DNA from: an uncultured Paludibaculum sp.
Lineage (GTDB): Bacteria; Acidobacteriota; Terriglobia; Bryobacterales; Bryobacteraceae
DNA length: 64,000 nucleotides
NCBI RefSeq assembly: GCF_963665245.1
Contig: NZ_OY762268.1
Location: 868,001-932,000 of the forward strand
Direction: 5' to 3'
Shown here: piece after piece, positions 32,862-41,723 of the stretch
Layout: each line of letters begins with the position of its first letter
Numbering within the stretch: position 1 is the stretch's first letter
The notes under the pieces: generated by a model
The model's database searches: none
Told to the model about the DNA's origin: nothing
What the model saw: only the letters and a program-made list of their open reading frames with translations
Program-made: the position numbers and the translations under genes

Positions 32862-35081
32862 CTAGAGCGGGTAGTCCAGAGCCGCTGGAATCATGACCTT
32901 CTGCAAGGAGTCCGAGGCCCGATCCTTGGCCAGCATGGCGCCGGCCAGACAGCCGTCGAGTTTTGACCGAAGGCGCGTGAAGTCGTTCAGCCCCACGGCG
33001 TGGACGCAGGGACCGGCCTTGGTGGAGTGCGAGCCGTCATCGTTTTTCACGTCGGCGACGAAGCCGGAGGAGCCAGGGATGATGCCCTCGATCTGCTGCA
33101 GTTCTTCCTCGCGGAAGCAGTTATTGCAGTCTTCGGGACGGGTCCACGACGGGTGCAGCATGTAGCCATAGACCAGCTCGGTGCAGATGCGGGCCACCTC
33201 ACCGGCGGCGCGGGCGGCCTGGATGTGGCACAGGTCTGTGAGGAACTGGATGGTGCCCTCGGCGCCTTCCTGAATCTGATCGGCGTTCTTCCGTAGATTC
33301 TCGACGTCCAGGATCTGGCAACGCGTGGAGACCAGCCAGCAGAGCGCGTCGGCCATGGGGAATGTGACGCCCTGGCGCGTGCCTTGATATAGCCGCTGAC
33401 CGGAGGCATCCTTGCCGTGCTGCAGGTAGTCGAGGGTCCAGGCCCAAAGGTTCATGGCCGAGGCTAGCGTGCAGGCTCCAGTGCCCGGCGCCTGCGCGGC
33501 AATCTGGCGCATCTGCTGGGTCCACTGGCGGAACTGGGCCAGGAAGATCTCACTGGTCATGGTGACGGAGAGCTGGCGGCGCTGGACAGCCTCGGGCCCT
33601 TCGTAGGTGGCTTCGAGCTGCGTATCCATCCACTTGTAGCCGAGGAAGCCGGGGCAGTCTTCCGTGATGCCGTAGCCGCCCATCAGGCTGACCGCTTCGC
33701 GCATCACGCGGGAACCATTGCCGGTATTCCACAGCTTGGTAGCCGGGCAAAGGACACTGGCTTCGGCGTCGACGACCATGAACTGGACCACCGGGTCGGC
33801 GGCCAGTTCGGCGTAGCGAACGCTCTTACGGGCAGCCTCGCCCCGGCTGTTCAACTCGATGAAGGCCAGGGCGTCGGGCACGCGCTTACGGAGCGCCTTC
33901 ATGGCCGTGGTGCCGCCACCAATGCCCTGCTCCGCAAAAATCTTGTCCTTGGCCTTCTCGATGGGGTCGATTGCGTCGAAGATGCGAGCAGTGGCGAACC
34001 CGAGCGAGGAGCCGGCCTCGCCGGCGGCCCAGACATCGAGCAGACGATGCGTAACATCTTCCTTCTGTTGCAGGCCCAGTTCGTAACGGGGCGAGCCGGG
34101 TGCGACGGCGCCGGAGCCGCGGAAGCGGTCGCGGTGGTAGCGAATGAGCGGCTCAATGGCCGAAAGCAGTTTGGCCGAGGTCATCAGGCCAACACCGACA
34201 CGGGTGCGGCGGAAGACCGCTTCAATGACATTCGAGTGGTCGAACGTGGGGACTATCTGGCCGTCGACCACCTTGTAGCCGCCGACAATGCGGTTGGCCG
34301 GAACTTTCAACTGGAAGACGGGATCGGCCGTGGACGAGAGCTGGTGGACCAGCTTGCGCGTGGGCGTGCCGCGGTCGAAAATGCCGGGGTCGTCTTCCTC
34401 CAGGATCACCATCATGGTGCCCTTCAGGCGCGGGTCGTCGGATTCCACCGCCGCCGTGACGAAGTTGGCGAAGCCCATGTTCGTGATGAAGCGGCCGCGC
34501 TTGGAGACTTCGAGGATCGGTTCCCCGCCGTCGGGCCACTCGGCAATGCGTACCTTACCGCACAGAATGCCTGTCTCGACGCCAACATAAGGAATGGGCT
34601 CAGTGAGGGCGAAGGCGGCGCGCTTGGGCGGTCGGCCGGGCTGCGGCGTGGCGATGCTCATGTAGTGAGCCTGCTGCTCCGGCGTGCCCTTTTCGTGGAT
34701 GGGGGCAAGGCCCAGGTGCGTGGCGAGCGAAGCGGTGGCGGCGCCGCCGTCCACCCAGGCCAGTTCAAAGGCGATGAGGGAGAGAGCGAGATTCTTGGGC
34801 CCTTCGATGTAGCCGCCTTCATGTGGCTCCATGAACGCGGCGGTGATGCCGGCGTTGTCGAACTCCAGCAGCAGGCTGTTCTTCTCGGGCGTCCAGTCGT
34901 GGGTGAGCCGGCCGCCCTGGGCTACCAGGCGGGCAACGGGCCCACGGGCGACGCCGCGGACGCTTTGCACGAGCATCTGCAGGTCGAAGCGATCCTGGAA
35001 GCGCCACAGGATCTGCCGGACGTCGTCACCTGGCAGTGTTTTCAGAAACTCGGTGGAACTGAGAGTGGTTGTGGCCGGCAT
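32862..35081 (-). CDS. Acyl-CoA dehydrogenase, large form
   Basis: 739 residues from the ATG at 35081, with a strong Shine-Dalgarno (GGAGAAGGAG). Oxidises acyl-CoA to enoyl-CoA and gives electrons to ETF. The N- and middle domains (about 60-330) have EPHEGGYIEGP and RFITNMGFANFV; the C-terminal helical domain has GGYGITEDCPGFLGYKW and YEGPEAVQRRQL with the catalytic Glu. Beyond that there are about 200 extra residues (from about 560), helical, ending in ALDYPL, as in the bulky FadE-type enzymes. First gene of the operon. The substrate chain length cannot be inferred. Confidence 0.88.
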   Translation of the reverse strand: MPATTTLSSTEFLKTLPGDDVRQILWRFQDRFDLQMLVQSVRGVARGPVARLVAQGGRLTHDWTPEKNSLLLEFDNAGITAAFMEPHEGGYIEGPKNLALSLIAFELAWVDGGAATASLATHLGLAPIHEKGTPEQQAHYMSIATPQPGRPPKRAAFALTEPIPYVGVETGILCGKVRIAEWPDGGEPILEVSKRGRFITNMGFANFVTAAVESDDPRLKGTMMVILEEDDPGIFDRGTPTRKLVHQLSSTADPVFQLKVPANRIVGGYKVVDGQIVPTFDHSNVIEAVFRRTRVGVGLMTSAKLLSAIEPLIRYHRDRFRGSGAVAPGSPRYELGLQQKEDVTHRLLDVWAAGEAGSSLGFATARIFDAIDPIEKAKDKIFAEQGIGGGTTAMKALRKRVPDALAFIELNSRGEAARKSVRYAELAADPVVQFMVVDAEASVLCPATKLWNTGNGSRVMREAVSLMGGYGITEDCPGFLGYKWMDTQLEATYEGPEAVQRRQLSVTMTSEIFLAQFRQWTQQMRQIAAQAPGTGACTLASAMNLWAWTLDYLQHGKDASGQRLYQGTRQGVTFPMADALCWLVSTRCQILDVENLRKNADQIQEGAEGTIQFLTDLCHIQAARAAGEVARICTELVYGYMLHPSWTRPEDCNNCFREEELQQIEGIIPGSSGFVADVKNDDGSHSTKAGPCVHAVGLNDFTRLRSKLDGCLAGAMLAKDRASDSLQKVMIPAALDYPL

Positions 35082-35369
35082 CGATTCTCCTTCTCCCCTG
35101 TCGCGGTGCAATTCGAGGACCATGTCCACGAACTGGGCGACATCGCGCAATTTCAGCGTTTCAGACCAGACAGTCCATTTTACCTGTGGGATACCGCGCA
35201 GTCCAGTAGGGGCAGAATCTGCACCTCGGGGTAAAGTGCGCGGTGGCCTGAGTCCACTCAATTGCGGACTGTCGGAGCCGCCAGCGTGACGGGGGAAGAT
35301 TTTGCATACTCAGCGAAGACGATTGCCTATATACTCGTCAGGATTGATTCTCTGACGAAGGAGCTCCCC

Positions 35370-35612
35370 ATGCCGCCTCGAAGAACCGCCCCCGCAGCCG
35401 CAAGCGCTGCCTCGGTGAGCACCCACGACACGATCCTGAACGCCATCCGCATCCTGCTGGACGCCTCGTCGAAGACAACCTCGGATCCGGCCGGAGCCAA
35501 GGCGTCAGTCGGCGCCGCGTTGCGGTTGTTACTGCCGATCGTGGCGCCGGGGTCGTTGGGACCTGACGACACTTCAGGTAGCACACTGCCCAACAAGAGG
35601 TCGAGCGGGTGA
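35370..35612 (+). CDS. Small hypothetical protein
   Basis: 80 residues; ATG at 35370 after AAGGAG (35358-35363). Lys- and Arg-poor middle, an Ala/Thr/Ser-rich N-terminus with PPRRTAPAAASAAS, a helix THDTILNAIRILLDASSK, then VGAALRLLLPIV and a Pro/Ser tail. No family recognised. It lies alone, divergent from the acyl-CoA dehydrogenase operon. The A/T-rich bases ahead of it (about 35300-35345) could hold promoters for both directions. Confidence 0.5.
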   Translation: MPPRRTAPAAASAASVSTHDTILNAIRILLDASSKTTSDPAGAKASVGAALRLLLPIVAPGSLGPDDTSGSTLPNKRSSG

Positions 35613-35634
35613 TAGAGAGGGCGGGGCCCAACCG

Positions 35635-36558
35635 CTAGTGCCGAGGGATGGATTGGGAAGTTCGGATTACTGACTGGAACTCCTGGTCGTTCCATAGCTT
35701 CTCGAGATCAGGATCGTTCCTGAGGTCGCTCAACGCCGAAGCATCGACTACCTGGGAGCGGACTGTCTCGATGGCTCGTTTGCGGTCACCAATCAGCTCG
35801 TAGGCCAGTGCAATGCGCGCCATGTAGGGCCGGCGAGCCGAATCCGGGATAGCCTGGATTTCGGCCAGGGCCTGTTTCTTTTCGCCCAGTTTTGCGTGGT
35901 ACTCCGCCAGGTTGGCGTGGATATTGTTGTCTGCCGGCGTAATGCGTTGGGCTTTCTCCGCCAGTTCAACGGCCCGCTGGAATGCGGCGCGGGCTTTGGC
36001 CTCACTACCCGGAAGCCATCGATAGACGGTGCCCAGGTTGCCCCAGGTGACATAGATGCTGTTGTCGATATCCAGCGATGATTCCAGCGCTGACGAGGCC
36101 TCGCGGAAGCGCCGCTGGTAGTAGTAAGCGATGCCCAACATGTTGTATCCCCGCGTGCCGGCGCCGGTGGCCAGCGTCTTCTGAATCAGCGTTGAAGCTT
36201 CCGCGTACTGCCCCAACCGCATGTGAACTCCGGCCAGGTTGCGGATGACCACGTCGTTGTCGGGTGTTAGCTTCAGCGCATTCTCATAGGCGGACCTTGC
36301 TTCCGGGTACCGCCCGCGCTGGTAGTAAAAGATGCCGAGCACCACATGGGCCAGCCAGTCGGTCGGCCGGCGCTTCACCGCCTCCAGGTAGGCCGCCTCA
36401 GCCTCGGAGTAACGCCCGGCCGCCGAATAATCCTGCCCCAAGCTGCGGTAAGCCTCGGCATTGCCCGGTGAGATTTCCAGCGCCTTCAGGTGTTCGCGAA
36501 TGGCGTCGCCAATCCGGCCGCTGTCGCTGTAGATCTCGCCCAGCTTGACACGAGCCAC
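35635..36558 (-). CDS. TPR protein, probably the tail of the upstream kinase
   Basis: 307 codons from a GTG, but the first residues (VARVKLGEIYSDSGRIGDA) are the inside of a TPR helix, not a natural start. At least six TPR units follow (AEAYRSLGQDYSAAGRYSEAE, GIFYYQRGRYPEARSAYE and similar), then a helical tail. The upstream kinase frame ends in EKAVKLNP, the normal lead-in to the next TPR; adding one base near 36564-36569 joins the two into one 852-residue protein of a common acidobacterial kinase-TPR type. It is separated only by this one-base shift; translated on its own it would be a cytoplasm- or periplasm-facing scaffold. Confidence 0.7.
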   Translation of the reverse strand: MARVKLGEIYSDSGRIGDAIREHLKALEISPGNAEAYRSLGQDYSAAGRYSEAEAAYLEAVKRRPTDWLAHVVLGIFYYQRGRYPEARSAYENALKLTPDNDVVIRNLAGVHMRLGQYAEASTLIQKTLATGAGTRGYNMLGIAYYYQRRFREASSALESSLDIDNSIYVTWGNLGTVYRWLPGSEAKARAAFQRAVELAEKAQRITPADNNIHANLAEYHAKLGEKKQALAEIQAIPDSARRPYMARIALAYELIGDRKRAIETVRSQVVDASALSDLRNDPDLEKLWNDQEFQSVIRTSQSIPRH

Positions 36559-38192
36559 GACCAGACCGGATTGAGTTTCACCGCTTTCTCACCGTATTCC
36601 AGAGCCCGGTCGGCCCAATGGCGGTCGCTGGTCAACTTAGCCTTCCACCAGTACGCTTCGGCCAAGGCGGCATGGGCCAGGGCGTAATTCGGATCCTGCT
36701 TTACCGCGTCCTGCAGGCTGGCGAGCGCCAGGTCGATATTGCCCGGTACGTCATAGCGAGCCAGATAGCCGCGGCCTCGCAGGTACTGCGCGTAGGCGGC
36801 CGGAGCTCCGGTCTCGCCGGCCTGCACGGCTCCGCTGGCTTCCGAGGAAAGACGCAGCTCCAACAGGTCAATCACGCCGGAGACCGCGCCGTCGCGTAGC
36901 GCCAGCAGGTTGCCGGCATCCAGAATGATGCTGCGCGAGGACAGTTGACGCAGCGTTTGGGCATTGATGAGATTCAACGTGCATTCGACACGGGAGCCGG
37001 TCTGCTGCGCACTGCCGGAGATCACGAGATTCGCACCATAGATCTTGCGGGCGTCCTCGGCGCTGGCGATCTTGCGTGCCCGGACCTCGCTCGCCGGCAC
37101 GACGGTGAGCTTGCCCTGGAACTGCTCTAACTGGCTCAGCTTGGCGGTGATGGTCTCGGTGAGGCCATCGGTGAGCGCGCGCAGGGGCTGCTCCGGTCCG
37201 ATGACCGTCAGCGGCAGGACCACTACTTCCTTCTGTTCCGGCACGCGCGACGGCAGCCAGCGCCAGATGATTCCCGCGGCCACGGCCAGCAGCAGTACGG
37301 CCGCGATGATCCAACCGCGATAGCGCCGGCGCGGCGGCGGCATGGCGGTGCGGTCGAGTGTGACCGTCGGCTGCGGGGAGGACTGTCCGTTCTGAAGCTG
37401 CCGGAGCCGCTCCATCACCTCCGCGGCGGACTGGCAGCGGCTGGCCGGATCCTTGGCCAGGAGTCTCAGGACCAGCGCGTCCAAGGCCGGAGGCACCTCG
37501 GGCCGCAGCTCGGAAGGCGGCTTCGGCGCGTCATTGACGATGGCATAGAGCGTCGCAAGCTCGCTGTCGCGGCGGAACGGCAGAACGCCGGTCAGCATCT
37601 CGTAGAGGACGACGCCCAGCGACCACAGGTCCGTCCGGTGGTCGATTGCGGCTCCGGATGCCTGCTCGGGCGACACATAGGCAGGTGTACCGACGAAACC
37701 ACCGGTGCGCGTAAGACGGCTGGAGTCGGCACGCAGCGCCAGGCCGAAATCAAGGATGCAGGGCTGGCCGGAAGGCCCCTCGACGATGTTCGAGCTCTTG
37801 ATGTCGCGGTGGATCACGCCCTGCCGGTGGGCGGCATCGAGCCCGCTGGCAATCTGGATGGCGATCTCCGAGGCCCGGCCGATCGGCAACGGCCCCTCCT
37901 TCAACAGCGACCGTAGCGTGGGGCCCTCCACCAGAGCCATGACGAAGAACAGGCGCCCATTCTCCTCGTCGACCTCAAAGATGGGGCAGATGTTCGGGTG
38001 GTGCACCTGGGCGGCCGACTGCGCCTCGCGCAGGAATCGCTCGCGCTCGGCCTCAGTGCATGCTTCGCCGGACAGGACCTTCAGCGCGACAGTGCGGTGG
38101 AGACGCGTGTCCTCCGCCCGATAGACCACACCCATGCCGCCTTCGCCGAGTTTGCCGGTGATGCGGTAGTGAGAGAGGGTGCTGCCAATCAT
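36486..38192 (-). CDS. Membrane Ser/Thr protein kinase, 3' part frameshifted
   Basis: 568 codons from ATG 38192. Kinase domain (about 8-265): LGEGGMGVVYRAED P-loop, VALKVL Lys, VIHRDIKSSN catalytic loop, ILDFGLA and GTPAYVSPEQA activation segment, all key residues intact. A basic juxtamembrane stretch (PPPRRRYRG), one membrane helix (about 293-310), then an extracytoplasmic FlgO/TolB-like segment with VLPLTVIGPEQPLRALTDGL and the first TPR units. The last about 20 residues after EKAVKLNP are out of phase; the true continuation is the TPR frame at 35635-36558. It starts 18 bp after the S41 peptidase gene, so they probably form one transcript. Confidence 0.85.
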   Translation of the reverse strand: MIGSTLSHYRITGKLGEGGMGVVYRAEDTRLHRTVALKVLSGEACTEAERERFLREAQSAAQVHHPNICPIFEVDEENGRLFFVMALVEGPTLRSLLKEGPLPIGRASEIAIQIASGLDAAHRQGVIHRDIKSSNIVEGPSGQPCILDFGLALRADSSRLTRTGGFVGTPAYVSPEQASGAAIDHRTDLWSLGVVLYEMLTGVLPFRRDSELATLYAIVNDAPKPPSELRPEVPPALDALVLRLLAKDPASRCQSAAEVMERLRQLQNGQSSPQPTVTLDRTAMPPPRRRYRGWIIAAVLLLAVAAGIIWRWLPSRVPEQKEVVVLPLTVIGPEQPLRALTDGLTETITAKLSQLEQFQGKLTVVPASEVRARKIASAEDARKIYGANLVISGSAQQTGSRVECTLNLINAQTLRQLSSRSIILDAGNLLALRDGAVSGVIDLLELRLSSEASGAVQAGETGAPAAYAQYLRGRGYLARYDVPGNIDLALASLQDAVKQDPNYALAHAALAEAYWWKAKLTSDRHWADRALEYGEKAVKLNPVWSWLVSSWARSTATAAGLATPFANT

Positions 38193-38210
38193 GGGTCACA
38201 ATCTGGGAAC

Positions 38211-40343
38211 TTATGTGATTTCCTTGCGGGCGGCGGCCATCAGGGTCAATGTGCTCTCGAGCGTTTGCGCGGCCGGCGTCATGATGCCGGCGGCAGCGAG
38301 CGCTCCCGACAGCCTGCTGGCCTGATGGGTGTAACCGAGAATCTTCAGCAAACGCGGCGGATGGGAAAGCCCGGCCAGGGGTACGCGGATCGTCTGTTCG
38401 CCGGCCGCGGCGGCGACAGCACACTGTGGCAGACCGTCGACAATGCACTCCAGCCGGTCGAGGTTCCCAGCGGTGAGTTTGACGGTCAGGTGGTCCTTTT
38501 TCGCCGCCACATCCAGGATCCGCAAGGGGCTGGATGGCTTGTTGCTCAGACGTCCGCAGGCGAACTTGATGAGGTCCTCGTCCTGGTTCAGGAGGTCGTT
38601 GCGAGTGGGATCGTAGACCTCGTCAGCCACCACGCCCGTGTCCTCCAGCGGACTCCCTGCCCTGTCGCCCACTCTCGAGGAGCGGCGTATGGCCAGACCG
38701 AGAGTCGCATCGCGCGGCAGAGGAACCAGCGAAAGCCCTTCCAGACCAGCCGTCTTCTCGACAATCTCGGAGTGCAGCCAGCGATTCGCACCGCCGCCGC
38801 CAGTATTGGGATCGACGCCAACGACCAAGCCAATATTGTTGTCCTGAAACCCGCCACAGAAGATATCGGTGGCGCTATAGGACAGTGCATCAACGAGCAG
38901 CAGTACGGGTCCCTGATAGATCTGGCCCACGGAATTGGCCGCATCGACGGACGTGAGTTGCCTGGCGGCCGTCAGGATGCCGCCGCCGGCGACTGAGTTG
39001 AGCAGATCGTCCACCCACGGCTGCCATTCGGCCAGGGTAGTTTCGTTCTGCTCGATGGGACCACTGATCTGGATCGCGATCTGGTGAGTCATGGGCGTAC
39101 TGATGAAATGAAACCCGGCCGGCCGGATCTCGCGCGGCGTCAACATCTGCAGCATGCGTTCGGCCGCCTGGATGCTGCCGCCGGGGTTGGAACGGACATC
39201 CAGGATGAGGCCGTCCGGCGCGGCCGCGTAGAGCAGTTCCAGGATGCGCTGGAATTCCTGTACGAGATCGTCCTCCGCGCCGTCGAAGCTCTTGAGAGCC
39301 AGGTAGGCGAAGTGCTTTTCCGGATGGGCAGGGTCGGTGAGGGCCCGCGGGGCGGCCAGCCCCTGCCGTGGTGCCCCACCCGGATGCTGGAACTCGAAGA
39401 CCTCGGGGATGCGCGAGGTGACGGTATCGTCGGGCTTCTCGTGATCGGCCGGGGGTTGCGGCATGTCAAGACTTGAACCATACGCAGATCTGGCAATGGT
39501 CTCGACCTGCATCTGGTACCGATCCCACAACAGTTTGCGGTAGTTCGCCTGCTGCACCTGCGGCGCATAGACGCTAGAGCTGGACGTGCCGGAAAGGGGC
39601 AGAAAGTCGCCACCAGAGATAATGTTCCACGGCAGCACGATGCCCATCTCCTTTTCCGGATCGGCGGCCGACCGGTATTCGAGCGTCACCCAGCGTTCAT
39701 CGCGCGGGACGGAAAATGTTAGGGACCGCGCGGTTAACCGGTTGAGAGCACGGGCGAATTGGGCGGACTGATTGCCGCTGGGGTCGAGCTCCGCTTCGCG
39801 GTCGATGGCCGACCCCACGGGCATGCCGTTCCAGAAGGTGACCTCGGCGCCCGCCGCGAAGTCGGGGTGGACGAACGATTCCAGAACACGGGTGACCAGG
39901 AATCGCGGCTTATGCTCCTCGAAGTAGCAGTTCAGCCGGAAAGGCAGGAACGCCAAGGCATCGCGAAAGGGCGAAGGCAACCCGTAGAAGGTGTGCGCAT
40001 CGCGAAGGGAAGCGAGCGCGGCCACCATCTCGGTGTGAAACTGAACCTCCGGCAGGTCGTCGCGCAGATGAGAGCGCACCAGGCGCAGACGCTGCACGGG
40101 GTCGACCGCATAGCGGGCACGCTTGAAAGGCAGGTGGGCGTAGAGCTGGTCGAGCAGCAGGATGGCCTGGTCGACGATGATGTGCTTCTCGGCCGGGGTG
40201 AGCTTGTTGTCCTCCGATTCCGCCGCGGCGAAGAACGAAGGCACGTCAGAGACCTGGAGCCCGGGCCGCCCATAGGTGCGACCGCAGTGCCGAAGCGACT
40301 CAATGGCAGCCTCTACCTGGTCGCGGGCGTCCTCGATGACCAT
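38211..40343 (-). CDS. S41-family peptidase-like protein
   Basis: 710 residues. No signal peptide, so cytoplasmic unless exported another way. The N-terminal helical part (1-110) precedes RDAHTFYGLPSPF, the usual S41 lead-in, a PDZ-like segment (about 140-190), and the protease core with ILDVRSNPGG, ALSYSATDIFCGGFQ (Ser is the expected nucleophile) and GVDPNTGGGGANRW. The C-terminal about 130 residues form a beta-rich module of unknown role. The order differs from CtpA and is closer to tricorn/S41B types. On the minus strand a TATACT -10 (40376-40381) with a weak TTGCGT -35 lies ahead of the start. Divergent from the FHA cluster. Confidence 0.8.
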   Translation of the reverse strand: MVIEDARDQVEAAIESLRHCGRTYGRPGLQVSDVPSFFAAAESEDNKLTPAEKHIIVDQAILLLDQLYAHLPFKRARYAVDPVQRLRLVRSHLRDDLPEVQFHTEMVAALASLRDAHTFYGLPSPFRDALAFLPFRLNCYFEEHKPRFLVTRVLESFVHPDFAAGAEVTFWNGMPVGSAIDREAELDPSGNQSAQFARALNRLTARSLTFSVPRDERWVTLEYRSAADPEKEMGIVLPWNIISGGDFLPLSGTSSSSVYAPQVQQANYRKLLWDRYQMQVETIARSAYGSSLDMPQPPADHEKPDDTVTSRIPEVFEFQHPGGAPRQGLAAPRALTDPAHPEKHFAYLALKSFDGAEDDLVQEFQRILELLYAAAPDGLILDVRSNPGGSIQAAERMLQMLTPREIRPAGFHFISTPMTHQIAIQISGPIEQNETTLAEWQPWVDDLLNSVAGGGILTAARQLTSVDAANSVGQIYQGPVLLLVDALSYSATDIFCGGFQDNNIGLVVGVDPNTGGGGANRWLHSEIVEKTAGLEGLSLVPLPRDATLGLAIRRSSRVGDRAGSPLEDTGVVADEVYDPTRNDLLNQDEDLIKFACGRLSNKPSSPLRILDVAAKKDHLTVKLTAGNLDRLECIVDGLPQCAVAAAAGEQTIRVPLAGLSHPPRLLKILGYTHQASRLSGALAAAGIMTPAAQTLESTLTLMAAARKEIT

Positions 40344-40471
40344 AGGGCAGGTACCTCTCGTAATGGATCCTACCGAGTATAACTTGGAGCCCCCTCAACG
40401 CAACGAACAAGTACTTGATGGCATTGCACATTTTTCAATTCACCACTAAACTGTGTAGGAAATGTTGGTAT

Positions 40472-40945
40472 GTGGGCGATACCGAACATTCACAATCTGG
40501 GAAGGCAACTGGCCGTCATACCGCTAGAAAACTCTCTATGCCGCAAGATCGACTCACCATAGGACGCGATCCGGCAGCGGATATCCTCATCCCCGAGCCA
40601 AGTGTCAGCCGCATTCATGCCGAGTTTGTGCTGATTGGTTCGGATGAGATTCTCTACCAGGACCGGCAGTCCAGCAATGGCAGCTATCTCGTGGAGAACA
40701 ATGCCCCGGTCAGAATCTCGCAGCATCGTCTCAGGTCGGACGAGAAGCTGCGGATGGGCAATGTCGAAGTGATGGTCCGCGACTTGATTGCCGTGGCGCG
40801 CAAGCATGTCGCGGAGAGGTCCGCGGCCGCGGCCCAGGCCGAACGGAACCAGAAAGCCTTGGAACACCGGAGCGTACGGATGGTCCGGTGTGAGTGCGGT
40901 TCAGTGAAGGAAGACGGAACAAGCTGCAAGTACTGCGGCCGCTGA
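40472..40945 (+). CDS. FHA-domain protein with C-terminal zinc ribbon
   Basis: 157 residues from the GTG at 40472, which has AGGAA about 10 bases ahead; an ATG at 40418 is the alternative, and the start is uncertain. The FHA domain binds phosphothreonine: LTIGRDPAADILIP, VSRIHAEF and SSNGSYL are the conserved loops. A charged, Ala-rich helix (about 110-135) follows, then a C-terminal CECG...CKYCG four-Cys zinc ribbon. First gene of an eight-gene plus-strand cluster; likely reads phosphorylation by the kinase encoded at its end. Confidence 0.8.
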   Translation: MGDTEHSQSGKATGRHTARKLSMPQDRLTIGRDPAADILIPEPSVSRIHAEFVLIGSDEILYQDRQSSNGSYLVENNAPVRISQHRLRSDEKLRMGNVEVMVRDLIAVARKHVAERSAAAAQAERNQKALEHRSVRMVRCECGSVKEDGTSCKYCGR

Positions 40946-40964
40946 GTGGTGGAGGAGGGGCTGA

Positions 40965-41720
40965 GTGAGCGGAAAGATACCCGGCCGGGCGATTCTACTC
41001 CCGGTGTCTTTGGTGGCGGCGTTTCTCTTTATTGGTGTAGGGACGGTCCTCATAGGAGGCCGGGCGGGCGAGATCCTGTTCGACCATCCTTCCAAGCACT
41101 TTCCCTATCCCCTGACTTTTCAGAACGTGATGCACGTGGTGTTCTTCATAGGCCTGGGGGAGTTGTTTGCCCGCTGGCGCAGCGGACTCCAGGAAGAGGG
41201 CCACATTGGGCAGCGCTACCTGCCCGAGGATGAGCAGACGGTACTGACGGCCCGCGATCTCGGTCCCATCCGGATCCGCGTGGCCAAGGCCCATAGCCGG
41301 GAGCACGGCTTTCTGCCCTCCCTGATCGACCTGAGCATCCTGCAGTTTCTCTCCAGCAAATCGGTGGACCAGACGGCGGCGGTGATGAACTCCAGCCTGG
41401 AGCTGATTGCCCACCGCGTGGATCTCCGCTATGGCATCGTGCGTTTCATCGCCTGGCTGGTGCCGACGCTGGGCTTCATCGGCACGGTTTACGGTTTGGG
41501 CGCATCGCTGTCGGAGGCCGGCAACTCCACAGGGGACCTCAACATTAAGGAGGTCGCCAAGACTCTGGGTGTCGGCTTCGACTGCACCATGGTAGCCCTG
41601 GCCCAAAGCGCGATTCTCGTCTTCCTCATGCAACTGATTCAGGAGAAGGAAGAAACCGCCGTCAACCTGGCGGGCGACTACACGCTGCGGAACCTGATCA
41701 ACCGTCTCTACCAGGGCTGA
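40965..41720 (+). CDS. MotA/TolQ/ExbB-like proton channel subunit
   Basis: 251 residues; GTG at 40965 after GGAGGAGGGG. Predicted membrane helices at about 9-31, 52-68, 160-185 and 203-222. The last pair carries the family signature LVPTLGFIGTVYGLGASL, and the cytoplasmic loop is between helices 2 and 3. Members form a ring around a TolR/ExbD/MotB dimer and use proton flow to move it. The next gene, 3 bp downstream, supplies the expected single-helix partner. No OmpA or flagellar genes are beside it, so the channel probably drives a dedicated device. Confidence 0.8.
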   Translation: MSGKIPGRAILLPVSLVAAFLFIGVGTVLIGGRAGEILFDHPSKHFPYPLTFQNVMHVVFFIGLGELFARWRSGLQEEGHIGQRYLPEDEQTVLTARDLGPIRIRVAKAHSREHGFLPSLIDLSILQFLSSKSVDQTAAVMNSSLELIAHRVDLRYGIVRFIAWLVPTLGFIGTVYGLGASLSEAGNSTGDLNIKEVAKTLGVGFDCTMVALAQSAILVFLMQLIQEKEETAVNLAGDYTLRNLINRLYQG

Positions 41721-41723
41721 CGC

